NCBI GenBank assembly: GCA_904374485.1
Contig: CAJFFX010000002.1
Span: forward strand, 1 to 64,000
Length of the DNA: 64,000 bases
Reading direction: 5' to 3'
DNA from: Candidatus Pseudoscillospira falkowii
GTDB lineage: Bacteria; Bacillota; Clostridia; Oscillospirales; Oscillospiraceae
The notes beneath the pieces were generated by a model. That model had not been told where the DNA came from. It saw nothing but the letters and a program-made list of their open reading frames with translations, and made no database searches. Below, piece after piece: positions 24,441-33,004 of the stretch (position 1 is the first letter of the stretch; the number at the start of each line of letters is the position of its first letter). Made by a program: the position numbers and the translations under genes.

Positions 24441-27128
24441 ATGAATTTAAGTAGAAAATGGCTGGAAGAATTCGTCCATGTGGACGCCAATGATAAAGAA
24501 TTTGCTGAGGCCATGACCCTCTCCGGCTCCAAGGTGGAGCTGACCCACGATCTGGGCGAGGAGATCTCCAACATCGTGGTGGGCAAGGTCGCCGCCATGG
24601 AGCGCCACCCCGATTCCGACCACATGTGGGTCTGCCAGGTGGACGTGGGCGGCAAGTCGGTGCAGATCGTCACCGGTGCCTGGAACGTCCATGTGGGGGA
24701 TCTGGTCCCCGTGGCCCTGGACGGGGCTTCCCTCCCCGGGGGCAAGAAAATCGAAAAGGGCATGCTCCGGGGCGTGGAGTCCAACGGCATGATGTGCGGC
24801 CTCTATGAGCTGGGTCTGGACGAGCGGGACTTCCCTTACGCCGCCATTGTTCCCGCCGCCATTCTGAACGACTACCACCCTCTGGACAAGAACAAGCCCT
24901 CCATCCCCGCCGACATCCAGCCCGGGGACAAGGTGTTCGGGCCGGTGGTGTGCGCGAAGGTTCTGGAATGCACCATGCAGCCGGGCCTGACCTTCCACAC
25001 CTGCTTGGACATCGGCGGCGCCACCGCCGCCACTGACACCGCCTGCCCCAACCTCCACGAGGGGGATCTGGTGGCCTACAACACCAAGAGCGATACCATC
25101 TGCACCTTGGAGGATCTCCACGCCCAGCAGGCGGAGTTCCCCCACTGCATCCCCGACGGCATCTTCATCCTCCACGAGGACTGCAAGCCCGGCGACGACA
25201 TCAAGCCCGTCATCAACGCCGACGACCATGTGGTGGAGTTTGAGATCACTCCCAACCGGCCCGACTGCCTGAGCGTCATCGGCCTGGCCCGGGAAGCGGC
25301 GGCCACTTTTGACCAGCCCCTGTGCCTCCACGAACCCGTGGTAAAGGGCGGCGCCGAGGGCGTGCTCACGGACCTTTTGGACGTGGAGACCCCTGCCGCC
25401 GATCTGGTGCCCCGCTACACCGCCCGCATGGTGCGCAATGTGAAAATTGCCCCCTCTCCCAAGTGGATGCGCGAGCGGCTGCGGAGCATGGGCGTGCGCC
25501 CCATCAACAACATCGTGGACATCACCAACTATGTGATGCTGGAATACGGCCAGCCCATGCACGCCTTTGACTACCGCTATGTGAAGGGCGGGAAGATCGT
25601 CGTCCGCCGGGCGGAGGAAGGCGAGGAGCTGACCACGCTGGACGGCAACGTGCGCAAGCTGAACGCCAACCACCTGGTCATCGCCGACGAGACGAGGGCC
25701 GTGGGCCTGGCAGGCATCATGGGCGGCGAGAACAGCGAAATCGTCGCCGACACCGCCGACGTGGTGTTCGAGTCCGCCTGCTTCGACGGCACCTGCATCC
25801 GCAAAGGCGCCCTGGCTCTTGGCATGCGCACCGAGGCTTCCGCAAAATTTGAAAAGGGTCTCGACCCGCTGAACACCGTCCCCGCCGTCAACCGCGCCTG
25901 CGAACTGGTGGAGCTGCTGGGCGCCGGCGAAGTGGTGGACGGGATCATCGACGTGCTGAACTTCATCCCCCAGCCCCGGGTCCTCAAGCTGGAACCGGAG
26001 CGCATCAACGGCCTGCTGGGCACCGACATCGCCGCTGACGAAATGCGCACCATCCTCAAAAAGCTGGATTTCGGCGTGGACGGCGACGCCGTCACCGTGC
26101 CCTCCTGGCGCGGCGACGTGGAAGGTATGGCGGATCTGGCCGAGGAAGTGGCCCGTTTCCACGGCTACAACAAGATCCCCGTCACCCTGATGCGGGGCCA
26201 GACCACCCTGGGCGGCTACTCTCCCGCGCAGCAGCTGGAAAACCGTCTGGGTGCGGTGTGCCGCGCCTGCGGATACGACGAGATCATCACCTATTCCTTT
26301 ATCTCCCCCACCCAGTACGACAAGATCCGCTGGGACGCCGATGATCCCCGGCGGGAGTCCTTCAAGATCCTCAACCCCCTGGGCGAGGACACCTCCATCA
26401 TGCGCACCACGGTGCTCCCCTCCATGCTGGAGATCCTGACCCGGAACTACAATTTCCGCAACCAGAGCGCCAAGCTCTACGAGATCGGCCGCATTTATCT
26501 GCCCGGCGGCGAGGACGGTCTGGCGGTGGAGAACAAGGTCCTCTCCCTGGGCGCTTACGGCCCGGATATGGATTTCTATGCCCTCAAGGGCGTGGTGGAA
26601 TCCATCCTGAAGGAGATCCGCGGGGCGGACGTTCATTTTGAGGTCCCTGCGCATTCCAACCCCTCCTACCATCCCGGACGGGTGGCGGAGGTATACGCCG
26701 GAGACCGCCGGATCGGCGTGCTGGGGCAGATCCATCCCCTTGTGGCAGCCAACTATGGCGTGGACGCCGCGTTCTACTGCGCCGAGCTGGACTTCGGCCA
26801 ACTGCTGTGCAGCCAGGGACCTGATCCGGAGTATGTCCCCCTGCCCAAGTTCCCCTCCGTCACCCGGGACATCGCCGTGGTGTGCGAGGAAACCGTCACC
26901 GTGGGCACCCTGGAAGATGCCATCCGCCGGGGCGCCAAGGGCCTTTTGAAAGACGTGGCCCTCTTCGACATCTACCGCGGCCAGGGCGTGGCCGCGGGCA
27001 AAAAGAGCGTAGCCTTCAGCCTGACCCTCCGCGCCGACGACCGCTCCCTGACCGCAGAAGAGGCGGATGAAGATGTGAAGAGCATCTTGGAAACGCTGGA
27101 AAAGGACTGCGGCGCAGTACTGCGTTAA
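24441..27128 (+). CDS. pheT: Phenylalanyl-tRNA synthetase beta subunit, long form
   Basis: PheT, 895 residues. The tRNA-binding EMAP/OB domain (about 40-125, RHPDSDHMWVCQVDVG) is followed by B3/B4, B5, the core and a C-terminal FDX-ACB domain (PLPKFPSVTRDIAVV). Usual length is about 790-805. The excess is an insert at about 131-232, between CGLYELGL and GIFILHED, where the typical protein has only some 15 residues. The insert includes ILNDYHPLDKNKPSIP, VLECTMQPGLTFHTC and CPNLHEGDLVAYN. AAGGAG lies ten bases before the ATG. Function is otherwise ordinary: PheT holds tRNA and edits Tyr-tRNA-Phe. Confidence 0.96.
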   Translation: MNLSRKWLEEFVHVDANDKEFAEAMTLSGSKVELTHDLGEEISNIVVGKVAAMERHPDSDHMWVCQVDVGGKSVQIVTGAWNVHVGDLVPVALDGASLPGGKKIEKGMLRGVESNGMMCGLYELGLDERDFPYAAIVPAAILNDYHPLDKNKPSIPADIQPGDKVFGPVVCAKVLECTMQPGLTFHTCLDIGGATAATDTACPNLHEGDLVAYNTKSDTICTLEDLHAQQAEFPHCIPDGIFILHEDCKPGDDIKPVINADDHVVEFEITPNRPDCLSVIGLAREAAATFDQPLCLHEPVVKGGAEGVLTDLLDVETPAADLVPRYTARMVRNVKIAPSPKWMRERLRSMGVRPINNIVDITNYVMLEYGQPMHAFDYRYVKGGKIVVRRAEEGEELTTLDGNVRKLNANHLVIADETRAVGLAGIMGGENSEIVADTADVVFESACFDGTCIRKGALALGMRTEASAKFEKGLDPLNTVPAVNRACELVELLGAGEVVDGIIDVLNFIPQPRVLKLEPERINGLLGTDIAADEMRTILKKLDFGVDGDAVTVPSWRGDVEGMADLAEEVARFHGYNKIPVTLMRGQTTLGGYSPAQQLENRLGAVCRACGYDEIITYSFISPTQYDKIRWDADDPRRESFKILNPLGEDTSIMRTTVLPSMLEILTRNYNFRNQSAKLYEIGRIYLPGGEDGLAVENKVLSLGAYGPDMDFYALKGVVESILKEIRGADVHFEVPAHSNPSYHPGRVAEVYAGDRRIGVLGQIHPLVAANYGVDAAFYCAELDFGQLLCSQGPDPEYVPLPKFPSVTRDIAVVCEETVTVGTLEDAIRRGAKGLLKDVALFDIYRGQGVAAGKKSVAFSLTLRADDRSLTAEEADEDVKSILETLEKDCGAVLR

Positions 27129-27350
27129 TTCCCCGCCCCTCCGGGGCCCCGCACAGCGGGGCGCACGGCAGCGCGTACAAGCGTTTAGCTCCGCAAAACC
27201 TTGGGCCCGGCGTGATTCACTTCCGCCGGGCCCATGAAATCACCGCGGAGTCCCGCAGAAAACGCAGTTTTCGGCGGGAGAAAGACCGCGGCGCGGTATT
27301 GCATTAAATTTCCCCGCCTCTTCGTTATTCGGAAAGAATGCGAAAAAACT
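27129..27350 (+). other. Intergenic region after pheT with palindromes
   Basis: No gene. It holds GC palindromes (27137-27163), a dispersed repeat copy (27172-27236), and at about 27283-27322 a degenerate copy of the pheT 3' end. No clear rho-independent terminator for pheT is visible apart from these hairpins. Confidence 0.55.
27172..27236 (+). repeat. Dispersed palindromic repeat, copy 1
   Basis: Contains CAAGCGTTT, GCAAAAC and a perfect 10-bp stem GGGCCCGGCG/CGCCGGGCCC (27203-27212 with 27224-27233) around TGATTCACTTC. The same order of blocks is found inverted at 29302-29361. Confidence 0.6.
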
Positions 27351-27379
27351 TTGACAGCGTCCGCCAAAACGTGTATAAT
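27351..27379 (+). promoter_or_regulatory. Consensus sigma-A promoter of ireB
   Basis: TTGACA (27351-27356), 17 bp, TATAAT (27374-27379); perfect in both hexamers, 54 bp before the start codon. Confidence 0.9.
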
Positions 27380-27432
27380 ACTGAACGTGTAGTCTAAGGG
27401 GCGTCCTGCCCCGCAGGAAAGGTGGAATCCAT

Positions 27433-27678
27433 ATGGTAGATCTGACGCGTCAATTCAACATCAATCAGGAAAAAGACGAAGAGATCAAGGAGATCATGAC
27501 GACGGTCTATCGTGCATTGGAGGAAAAGGGCTACAATCCCATCAATCAGATCGTGGGATACATCCTCTCCGAGGATCCGACCTATATCACCAACCACAAC
27601 CATGCGCGCACGCTGATCCGTAAGATCGACCGCGATGAGCTCCTGCAGGTCTTGGTCAAAAGCTACCTGCAGCACTGA
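27433..27678 (+). CDS. ireB: IreB family regulatory phosphoprotein (UPF0297)
   Basis: An 81-residue IreB/YrzL protein. In Enterococcus the homologue is a small substrate of the Ser/Thr kinase IreK and influences cephalosporin resistance. The core [44 protein letters not shown] and [13 protein letters not shown] is very well conserved. AAAGGTGG precedes the ATG by seven bases. Its usual partners alaS and ruvX are not next to it; it stands alone between a perfect promoter and a strong terminator, so it is a separate highly expressed unit. Confidence 0.95.
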   Translation: MVDLTRQFNINQEKDEEIKEIMTTVYRALEEKGYNPINQIVGYILSEDPTYITNHNHARTLIRKIDRDELLQVLVKSYLQH

Positions 27679-27695
27679 GTCTTTTCCGTACAAAG

Positions 27696-27741
27696 CAGCC
27701 ATGCCTGTGCATAAAACCAGGCATGGCTGTTTTTCTTTTTT
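27696..27741 (+). terminator. Terminator of ireB
   Basis: Perfect 12-bp stem (27696-27707 with 27718-27729), 10-base loop, then TTTTTCTTTTTT. Confidence 0.93.
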
Positions 27742-27799
27742 GTCTTTTTGATACTGTTTGGTCGCTTTGATGACAATTTGTTTTTTTCTCTCCTTTCCG

Positions 27800-27828
27800 T
27801 TGACAAAGCAGTAAAATTATGTTACAAT
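27800..27828 (+). promoter_or_regulatory. Predicted sigma-A promoter of the 100-residue protein gene
   Basis: TTGACA (27800-27805), 17 bp, TACAAT (27823-27828), 30 bp before the ATG. Confidence 0.85.
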
Positions 27829-27858
27829 TTGGTTACAATTTTTTGAAGGAGTGTCGCT

Positions 27859-28161
27859 ATGGCAGCAGCAAAGCCTGCAAAGGCAGAAGGCCTGGTCTAC
27901 AACGGCCATCCCCTGCGCAGAAAAGATAACCTGATCTACTACGGCACGATGGCCGAGAAATATATCATTCAAATGCAGATCCTGGAAACCAAAAAGGTCA
28001 AAGACCTGGATGTGGCCACAAAGGTCGCCGTCCAGCTTCAGCTGACCGATCCTACGCTGAGCTCCAAGCGCCGCGTGGAAAAGAAAACCGAGAAAGACAG
28101 CCTGTTCGCCGCCATGGATGTGGCCGCCGTCTGGCTGGACCGGGCCCTGGCCGGCAAATAA
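27859..28161 (+). CDS. Hypothetical protein, 100 residues
   Basis: A basic, soluble protein. An Ala/Lys-rich N-terminus (MAAAKPAKAEG) leads to YNGHPLRRKDNLIYYG and TMAEKYIIQMQILETKKVKDLDVATKVAVQLQ in two parts, then LTDPTLSSKRRVEKKTEKDSLFAAMDVAAVWL. I do not recognise a Pfam family. The single-domain size, consensus promoter and AAGGAG seven bases before the ATG suggest good expression. It lies 49 bp before the NlpC/P60 gene, without a terminator between, so the two probably share an mRNA. Function unknown. Confidence 0.8.
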   Translation: MAAAKPAKAEGLVYNGHPLRRKDNLIYYGTMAEKYIIQMQILETKKVKDLDVATKVAVQLQLTDPTLSSKRRVEKKTEKDSLFAAMDVAAVWLDRALAGK

Positions 28162-28210
28162 ATCCGTTCCCGCCCCACCGATCGATTTTTACAAAGGAGA
28201 GAACTGCGAC

Positions 28211-29110
28211 ATGAACTTTTCCGTTTCCAAGCTGATGCTGGCCGGCGCCGTGACCGGCGTTCTGGTATGCGCCATGACCACCACCGCTCTGGCTGCTGAT
28301 CTGACTGCCGGCGTCGGCACCGTCACCGCGTCCGCTCTGAAGCTGCGCGCCGAGGCTTCCACCTCTTCCGCGTGCCTGTCCCTTCTGCCGAAGGGCGCCG
28401 TCGTCCTGCTGGAGGACGAAGCTGCCGACGGGTGGTACAAAGTCACCTATGAAGGGGAAACGGGATACATCTCCTCTGATTACATCACATTTTCCGCCAC
28501 CGGCAGCGCCGATCTCGGCAACGGCATGGTGACGGGCAATTCCGTCAACATCCGCTCCGCCGCCAGCACCGACGCTTCCCGCGTCGACATGCTGGACGAG
28601 GGCTGCGTGGTCAAGATCGTCGGCGTGGACAACGGCTGGTACAAGATCTCCTACAACGATAAGACCGGCTATATCCGCAGCGACTATATGGAACTGACGG
28701 ACGAGCCCCTGACCTCTTTCACCGCTTCCGCCAAGGGCAGCGAGATCGTGTCTTATGCCAAGCAGTTCCTGGGCGTCCGCTATGTTTACGGCGGCTCCTC
28801 TTCCTCCGGCTTTGACTGCTCCGGCTTTACGTCCTATGTGATGAAGCACTTTGGCTACAACATCCCCCGCACGGCCAGCACCCAGATGAACGTGGGTACC
28901 TCTGTTTCCAAGTCCGCCCTGCAGGCTGGCGACCTGGTGTTCTTCCGCGATCCCAGCATTGCCGGCAGCAAGCCCGCCTCCCACGTAGGCATCTACATCG
29001 GCAACAACCAGTTCATCCACGCTTCCTCCGGCGGCGGCCAGGTGCAGATCGACAGCCTGAGCAGTTCCTACTACGGCCGTTACTACGCCGGCGCAAGACA
29101 CATCATCTGA
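28211..29110 (+). CDS. Secreted SH3b-NlpC/P60 cell-wall hydrolase
   Basis: A 299-residue exported peptidase. The signal peptide covers residues 1-29 (ending ALAAD). Two bacterial SH3 domains follow at about 36-95 and 105-163 (TASALKLRAEAST and TGNSVNIRSAAST). An NlpC/P60 domain runs from 175 to the end. Catalytic C203 (GFDCSGF), H258 (SHVGIY) and H270 (FIHAS) are present, so it should be active on peptidoglycan stem peptides, typically gamma-D-Glu-diamino acid bonds. AAAGGAG precedes the ATG at 28211. Followed by a strong terminator. Confidence 0.95.
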   Translation: MNFSVSKLMLAGAVTGVLVCAMTTTALAADLTAGVGTVTASALKLRAEASTSSACLSLLPKGAVVLLEDEAADGWYKVTYEGETGYISSDYITFSATGSADLGNGMVTGNSVNIRSAASTDASRVDMLDEGCVVKIVGVDNGWYKISYNDKTGYIRSDYMELTDEPLTSFTASAKGSEIVSYAKQFLGVRYVYGGSSSSGFDCSGFTSYVMKHFGYNIPRTASTQMNVGTSVSKSALQAGDLVFFRDPSIAGSKPASHVGIYIGNNQFIHASSGGGQVQIDSLSSSYYGRYYAGARHII

Positions 29111-29146
29111 ATCGATCGAATATTATTTTCTCTTACATAAAAGCGG

Positions 29147-29188
29147 CAGCGGCCGCAGGGATTCCCCTGCGGCCGCTGTTTTGTTTTT
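29147..29188 (+). terminator. Terminator of the NlpC/P60 gene
   Basis: Perfect 14-bp stem (29147-29160 with 29165-29178), 4-base loop, then TTTTGTTTTT. Confidence 0.93.
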
Positions 29189-29395
29189 ATGATCTCGGTC
29201 TCTAAAAGCTGTCAAAAATTGCCGTTTGCTGCGTGTGGAAATTTACGCTATCTGGAATGGGACATCAGCACAGGGGCCCCGCGGGGGCCCCTTCATTTGA
29301 AAAGGCCGGGCGGAAGTGAATTCCGCCCGGCCCAAAGTTTTGCTCCGCAAAACGCTTGTGACGCCGCACCTGCGGCGGGCATGACCCTGCCCGGC
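29189..29395. other. Intergenic region between the NlpC/P60 gene and fhs
   Basis: No gene. Contains GGGGCCCC/GGGGGCCCC palindromes at 29273-29291 and the second repeat copy (29302-29361). Confidence 0.5.
29302..29361 (-). repeat. Dispersed palindromic repeat, copy 2 (inverted)
   Basis: Read on the minus strand it gives CAAGCGTTTT, GCAAAACTTTGGG, then GGGCGGAATTCACTTCCGCCC. These are the blocks of copy 1 in the same order, with about 70-80 percent identity by eye. Confidence 0.6.
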
Positions 29396-31072
29396 TCAGA
29401 ACAGGCCGGTAATCACGCCGTTTTCATCCACGTCAATTTTCTCCGCTGCCGGAACTTTAGGCAGGCCGGGCATGGTCATGATGTCGCCGGTGAGGGCGAC
29501 GACGAAGCCAGCGCCGGCGGAAACCTTGACCTTTTTCACGGTAACCATGAAATCCTTGGGCGCGCCCAGCTTGGAAGCGTCGTCGGACAGGGAATACTGG
29601 GTCTTGGCCATGCAGACGGGCATGTGGCCGAAGCCCAGCGCTTCCAGCTTAGCCAGCTCTTTCTCCGCCGCGCTCTCGTAGATCACGCCCTGGCCGCCGT
29701 AGACTTTCTTCACGATGGTCTCGATCTTTTCCTTCAGGGACAGTTCGTCGCCATAGGAGAAACGGAAGTGGTTAGGCTCTTCCTCAATGATGCGGACCAC
29801 TTCCCGGGCCAGTTCTTTGCCGCCCTCGCCGCCGTTGGCCCACACGTCGGACAGGGCCACGTTCACGCCGTATTCCTTGCAGGCGTCGGCGATCATCTGC
29901 AGCTCGGCGTCGGTATCGGTATAGAACTTGTTGATGGCCACCACGGCGGGCAGGCCGTAAACCTGGGTGATGTTTTCCACATGCTTGAGCAGGTTCGGCA
30001 GGCCCTTTTTCAGCGCCTCCAGGTTCTCCTGGTTCAGGTCGGCCTTGGCCACGCCGCCGTGATGCTTCAGGGCGCGCACCGTGGCCACGATGACGCAGGC
30101 GTCGGGTTTCAGGCCTGCCAGACGGCACTTGATGTCCAGGAACTTCTGGGCGCCCAGGTCGGCGCCGAAGCCAGCCTCGGTGACCACATAGTCGCTGAGT
30201 TTCAGGGCTGTGGTGGTGGCCTCCACGCTGTTGCAGCCGTGGGCGATGTTGGCGAAGGGGCCGCCGTGGACGATGGCGGGGGTGCCTTCCAGGGTCTGGA
30301 CCAGGTTGGGCTTGATGGCATCCTTGAGCAGGGCCGCCATGGCGCCCTCGGCCTTCAGATCATGGGCAGTGACAGGCTTATCGTCGTAGGTATAGCCCAC
30401 GATGATCCGGCCCAGGCGGGCCTTCAGATCCATCAGGTCCGTGGCCAGGCAGAAAATGGCCATGACTTCGGAGGCAACGGTGATGTCGAAGCCGTCCTCC
30501 CGCGGCACACCCTGCATCCGGCCGCCCAGGCCATCCACGATATTGCGCAGCTGGCGGTCGTTCATATCCACGCAGCGCTTCCATGTGATCTTCTTGACGT
30601 CGATCCCCAGGGCGTTGCCCTGCTGGATGTGGTTGTCGAGCATGGCGGCCAGCAGATTGTTGGCCGCGCCGATAGCGTGAAAATCGCCGGTGAAGTGGAG
30701 GTTGATATCCTCCATGGGCACCACCTGGGCGTAGCCGCCGCCGGCCGCGCCGCCCTTGATGCCGAACACCGGACCCAGAGAGGGCTCCCGCAGGGCCAGC
30801 ATGGCGTTTTTGCCGATCTTGCGCAGGCCGTCCGCCAGGCCGACGCTGGTGGTGGTCTTACCCTCGCCGGCAGGCGTGGGGTTGATGGCGGTAACCAGGA
30901 TCAGCTTGCCCTTCATGGGGCGGTTTTTCAGCGCCGTGATGTCAAGCTTGGCCTTGTACTTGCCGTAATACTCCAGCAGGTCCTCCTCGATGCCGGCGGA
31001 AGCCGCCACTTCGCCGATGGGCTTCATTTCGCACTCCTGGGCGATCTCGATGTCGCTTTTATACGTTGCCAT
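29396..31072 (-). CDS. fhs: Formate--tetrahydrofolate ligase
   Basis: Fhs, 558 residues, joins formate to tetrahydrofolate with ATP to give 10-formyl-THF for purine synthesis and C1 metabolism. The P-loop [11 protein letters not shown] is at 66-76, preceded by [28 protein letters not shown] and CHSIEAT-like [11 protein letters not shown] are family blocks. AAAAGGAG lies ten bases before the ATG at 31072. Transcribed from its own promoter through a ZTP riboswitch, so folate stress (ZMP/ZTP build-up) should induce it. folD lies just upstream on the same strand. Confidence 0.97.
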   Translation of the reverse strand: MATYKSDIEIAQECEMKPIGEVAASAGIEEDLLEYYGKYKAKLDITALKNRPMKGKLILVTAINPTPAGEGKTTTSVGLADGLRKIGKNAMLALREPSLGPVFGIKGGAAGGGYAQVVPMEDINLHFTGDFHAIGAANNLLAAMLDNHIQQGNALGIDVKKITWKRCVDMNDRQLRNIVDGLGGRMQGVPREDGFDITVASEVMAIFCLATDLMDLKARLGRIIVGYTYDDKPVTAHDLKAEGAMAALLKDAIKPNLVQTLEGTPAIVHGGPFANIAHGCNSVEATTTALKLSDYVVTEAGFGADLGAQKFLDIKCRLAGLKPDACVIVATVRALKHHGGVAKADLNQENLEALKKGLPNLLKHVENITQVYGLPAVVAINKFYTDTDAELQMIADACKEYGVNVALSDVWANGGEGGKELAREVVRIIEEEPNHFRFSYGDELSLKEKIETIVKKVYGGQGVIYESAAEKELAKLEALGFGHMPVCMAKTQYSLSDDASKLGAPKDFMVTVKKVKVSAGAGFVVALTGDIMTMPGLPKVPAAEKIDVDENGVITGLF

Positions 31073-31094
31073 GGTCAATCTGCTCCTTTTCTTA

Positions 31095-31197
31095 AAAATA
31101 AAAAAGGGCACACCAAAACAGGTGTGCCCAGACGGTCGGCAATGCGATGCTATACTCCATGTGGTCTTCCCACTTCCGTCAGTCATATAGCATATTC
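31095..31197 (-). promoter_or_regulatory. ZTP (pfl) riboswitch with intrinsic terminator
   Basis: On the minus strand: P1 ATGCTAT (31193-31187) pairs with ATAGCAT (31053 side, 31053 is outside; paired block at 31147-31153). The conserved GACTGACGG follows, then GTGGGA-AGACCACA, GGAG, and the pseudoknot block CCGTCTGGGCA. These match the pfl/ZTP aptamer consensus. GGGCACACC/GGTGTGCCC (31106-31129) overlaps the aptamer 3' end and is followed by TTTTTTATTTTT, an expression platform for transcription termination. fhs is a classic ZTP target. Confidence 0.93.
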
Positions 31198-31227
31198 AAA
31201 ATAGCATACGGAAAACAGGTTTGTCAA
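31198..31227 (-). promoter_or_regulatory. Predicted promoter of the fhs transcript
   Basis: TTGACA (31222-31227), 18 bp, TATTTT (31198-31203) on the minus strand, immediately before the ZTP aptamer. Confidence 0.75.
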
Positions 31228-31253
31228 GGGCAAACGCCAATTTTCTGCAGGAT

Positions 31254-32096
31254 TCACTTTTCAAGGTGCGCCCGGGCCGCCCGCAGCGTATTCTTCATCA
31301 GGATCAGTCTGGTCATGGGGCCCACGCCGCCGGGGACGGGCGTAATGTAGGACGCCTTGGCCGCCGCCTCGTCATAGAGGCAGTCGCCGCAGAGCTTTCC
31401 CTGCTCGTCACGGTTCATGGCCACGTCGATGACCACGGCCCCCTCCTTCACCATATCGCCGGTGATGGTGCCGCGCTTGCCCACGGCGGACACCAGGATG
31501 TCGGCCCGCAGGGTCTCGGCCCGGAGATCCGCCGTTTTCGAATGGCAGATGGTGACCGTGCCGTGCTCCCGCAGCAGCAGCAGGGCCATGGGCTTGCCCA
31601 CAATATTGCTGCGTCCCACCACCACACACTCTTTGCCCGCGATGTCGATCCGGTACTCCTTCAGCAATTCCATGATGCCGGCGGGCGTGCAGGGGAGAAA
31701 GCCGTCCTCCCCCGTCACGATCTTGCCCACGTTGAAGGGGTGGAACGCATCCACGTCCTTGTCCGGACGGATGGCATGGATGATCTTTTTCTCCGAAATG
31801 TGCTTCGGCAGCGGCAGCTGGACCAGGATGCCGTCCACCTGCGCGCTTTCATTGAGGGTGCCGATCAGATCCAGAAGCTGCTGCTCCGTCGTTTCCGCTG
31901 GCAGGCGGTAGCCCTGGCTCTGGATGCCGCATTCCACGCAGTCCTTTTCCTTGTTGCGCACATAGACCTGGGACGCGGGGTCCTCCCCCACCAGCACCAC
32001 AGCCAGCACCGGCCGGCGCGGCAGCGCCGCGGCCTCTTCCCGGATCTGGCCGCGCAGCTTTTCCGCCATCGCCTTGCCGTCCATTCTGATTGCCAT
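31254..32096 (-). CDS. folD: Methylenetetrahydrofolate dehydrogenase / cyclohydrolase
   Basis: FolD, 280 residues, bifunctional enzyme interconverting methylene-, methenyl- and formyl-THF, next in the pathway to Fhs. Family marks: DPASQVYVRNKEKDC with the catalytic lysine, DGILVQLPLPKHI, PCTPAGIMELL, the Rossmann VVVGRSNIVGKPMALLL and TPVPGGVGPMT. GGGGGAG lies nine bases before the ATG. It starts 16 bp after the lgt stop and is the last gene of the M16-M16-lgt-folD operon; the ZTP leader of fhs follows. Confidence 0.97.
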   Translation of the reverse strand: MAIRMDGKAMAEKLRGQIREEAAALPRRPVLAVVLVGEDPASQVYVRNKEKDCVECGIQSQGYRLPAETTEQQLLDLIGTLNESAQVDGILVQLPLPKHISEKKIIHAIRPDKDVDAFHPFNVGKIVTGEDGFLPCTPAGIMELLKEYRIDIAGKECVVVGRSNIVGKPMALLLLREHGTVTICHSKTADLRAETLRADILVSAVGKRGTITGDMVKEGAVVIDVAMNRDEQGKLCGDCLYDEAAAKASYITPVPGGVGPMTRLILMKNTLRAARAHLEK

Positions 32097-32112
32097 TGCT
32101 CTCTTCTCCCCC

Positions 32113-32994
32113 TTATCGCACTTGATTCACATACAGTTCCGACTGCTTGTGCTTTCGGAACGCCAGCTGATAGATCAGCACTGCCGCCGCAGCAACGCAC
32201 AAAATGACCGACAGCAGCTGGGACACCCGGATGGGCTCGCCCAGCAGCGTCCAGTCAAAGAGGTACAGGCTGTCGGTGCGCAGACCCTCGATCCAGGCCC
32301 GGCCCAGGCCGTACCAGAACAGATAAAACAGGAAATTCTCCCCGTCGAACTTCCGCCGCTTTTCGATGACGAACACGATCAGCAGCAATCCGACAAAGTT
32401 CCAGAAGCTCTCATAGAAAAACGTGGGGTGGACCTCGATGAAATGGTCCGCGCTTTCCCACAGGCGCATGCGCCAGGGCAGCGTGGTCTCTCCGCCGAAA
32501 GCCTCGCGGTTGATAAAATTGCCCCAGCGGCCGATCATCTGGCCGATCAGCATGCCCATGCAGCCCAGATCCAGCATGGCGCCCACCTTGATGCCCTTAT
32601 GGCGGCAAAAGAAGAACACCGTCAGGATCGCCACGATGACGCCGCCGTAGATCGCCAGGCCGCCGTCCCAGATGGCGACGGTCTTGGCAAAATTGATGCT
32701 TCCGTCTTCATTGCGGAACAGGTCCAGATAGAAAATTACATAATAAAGCCGCGCGCCGATGACGCTCAGGGGCGTGGCGACGATCAGAAGGTCATAGAGC
32801 GAATCCTTCTCGATGCCGTACCGCCGGGCGCGGTGGGAACAGAACAGCACCGCCAGCAGAAACCCCATGGCGATGATAATGCCGTACCAGTAGATCCCGT
32901 GGCCGATGTGCAGGGCGACGGGGTCGATATTGATCTCAAGATCAGGAAACAGCCCAGGAAAACTGACGGGCATCTCCCGCATAAAACTATTCAC
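32113..32994 (-). CDS. lgt: Prolipoprotein diacylglyceryl transferase
   Basis: Lgt, 293 residues, transfers diacylglycerol to the lipobox cysteine of prolipoproteins (such as the three in this window) in the membrane. About seven membrane segments are seen, beginning GIYWYGIIIAMGFLLAVLF. Key motifs: VIGARLYYVIF, WDGGLAIYGG and the signature GRWGNFINREAFGG. A GTG at 32994 has TTGAGG eight bases upstream; an ATG four codons later is an alternative. It begins 10 bp after the M16 gene ends, so it is cotranscribed. Confidence 0.95.
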   Translation of the reverse strand: MNSFMREMPVSFPGLFPDLEINIDPVALHIGHGIYWYGIIIAMGFLLAVLFCSHRARRYGIEKDSLYDLLIVATPLSVIGARLYYVIFYLDLFRNEDGSINFAKTVAIWDGGLAIYGGVIVAILTVFFFCRHKGIKVGAMLDLGCMGMLIGQMIGRWGNFINREAFGGETTLPWRMRLWESADHFIEVHPTFFYESFWNFVGLLLIVFVIEKRRKFDGENFLFYLFWYGLGRAWIEGLRTDSLYLFDWTLLGEPIRVSQLLSVILCVAAAAVLIYQLAFRKHKQSELYVNQVR

Positions 32995-33004
32995 TGCTTT
33001 TGCC

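Noticed and set aside
24447..26801. Long antisense frame opposite pheT
   Set aside because: Mirror of pheT codon bias; no ribosome-binding site and no recognisable domain.
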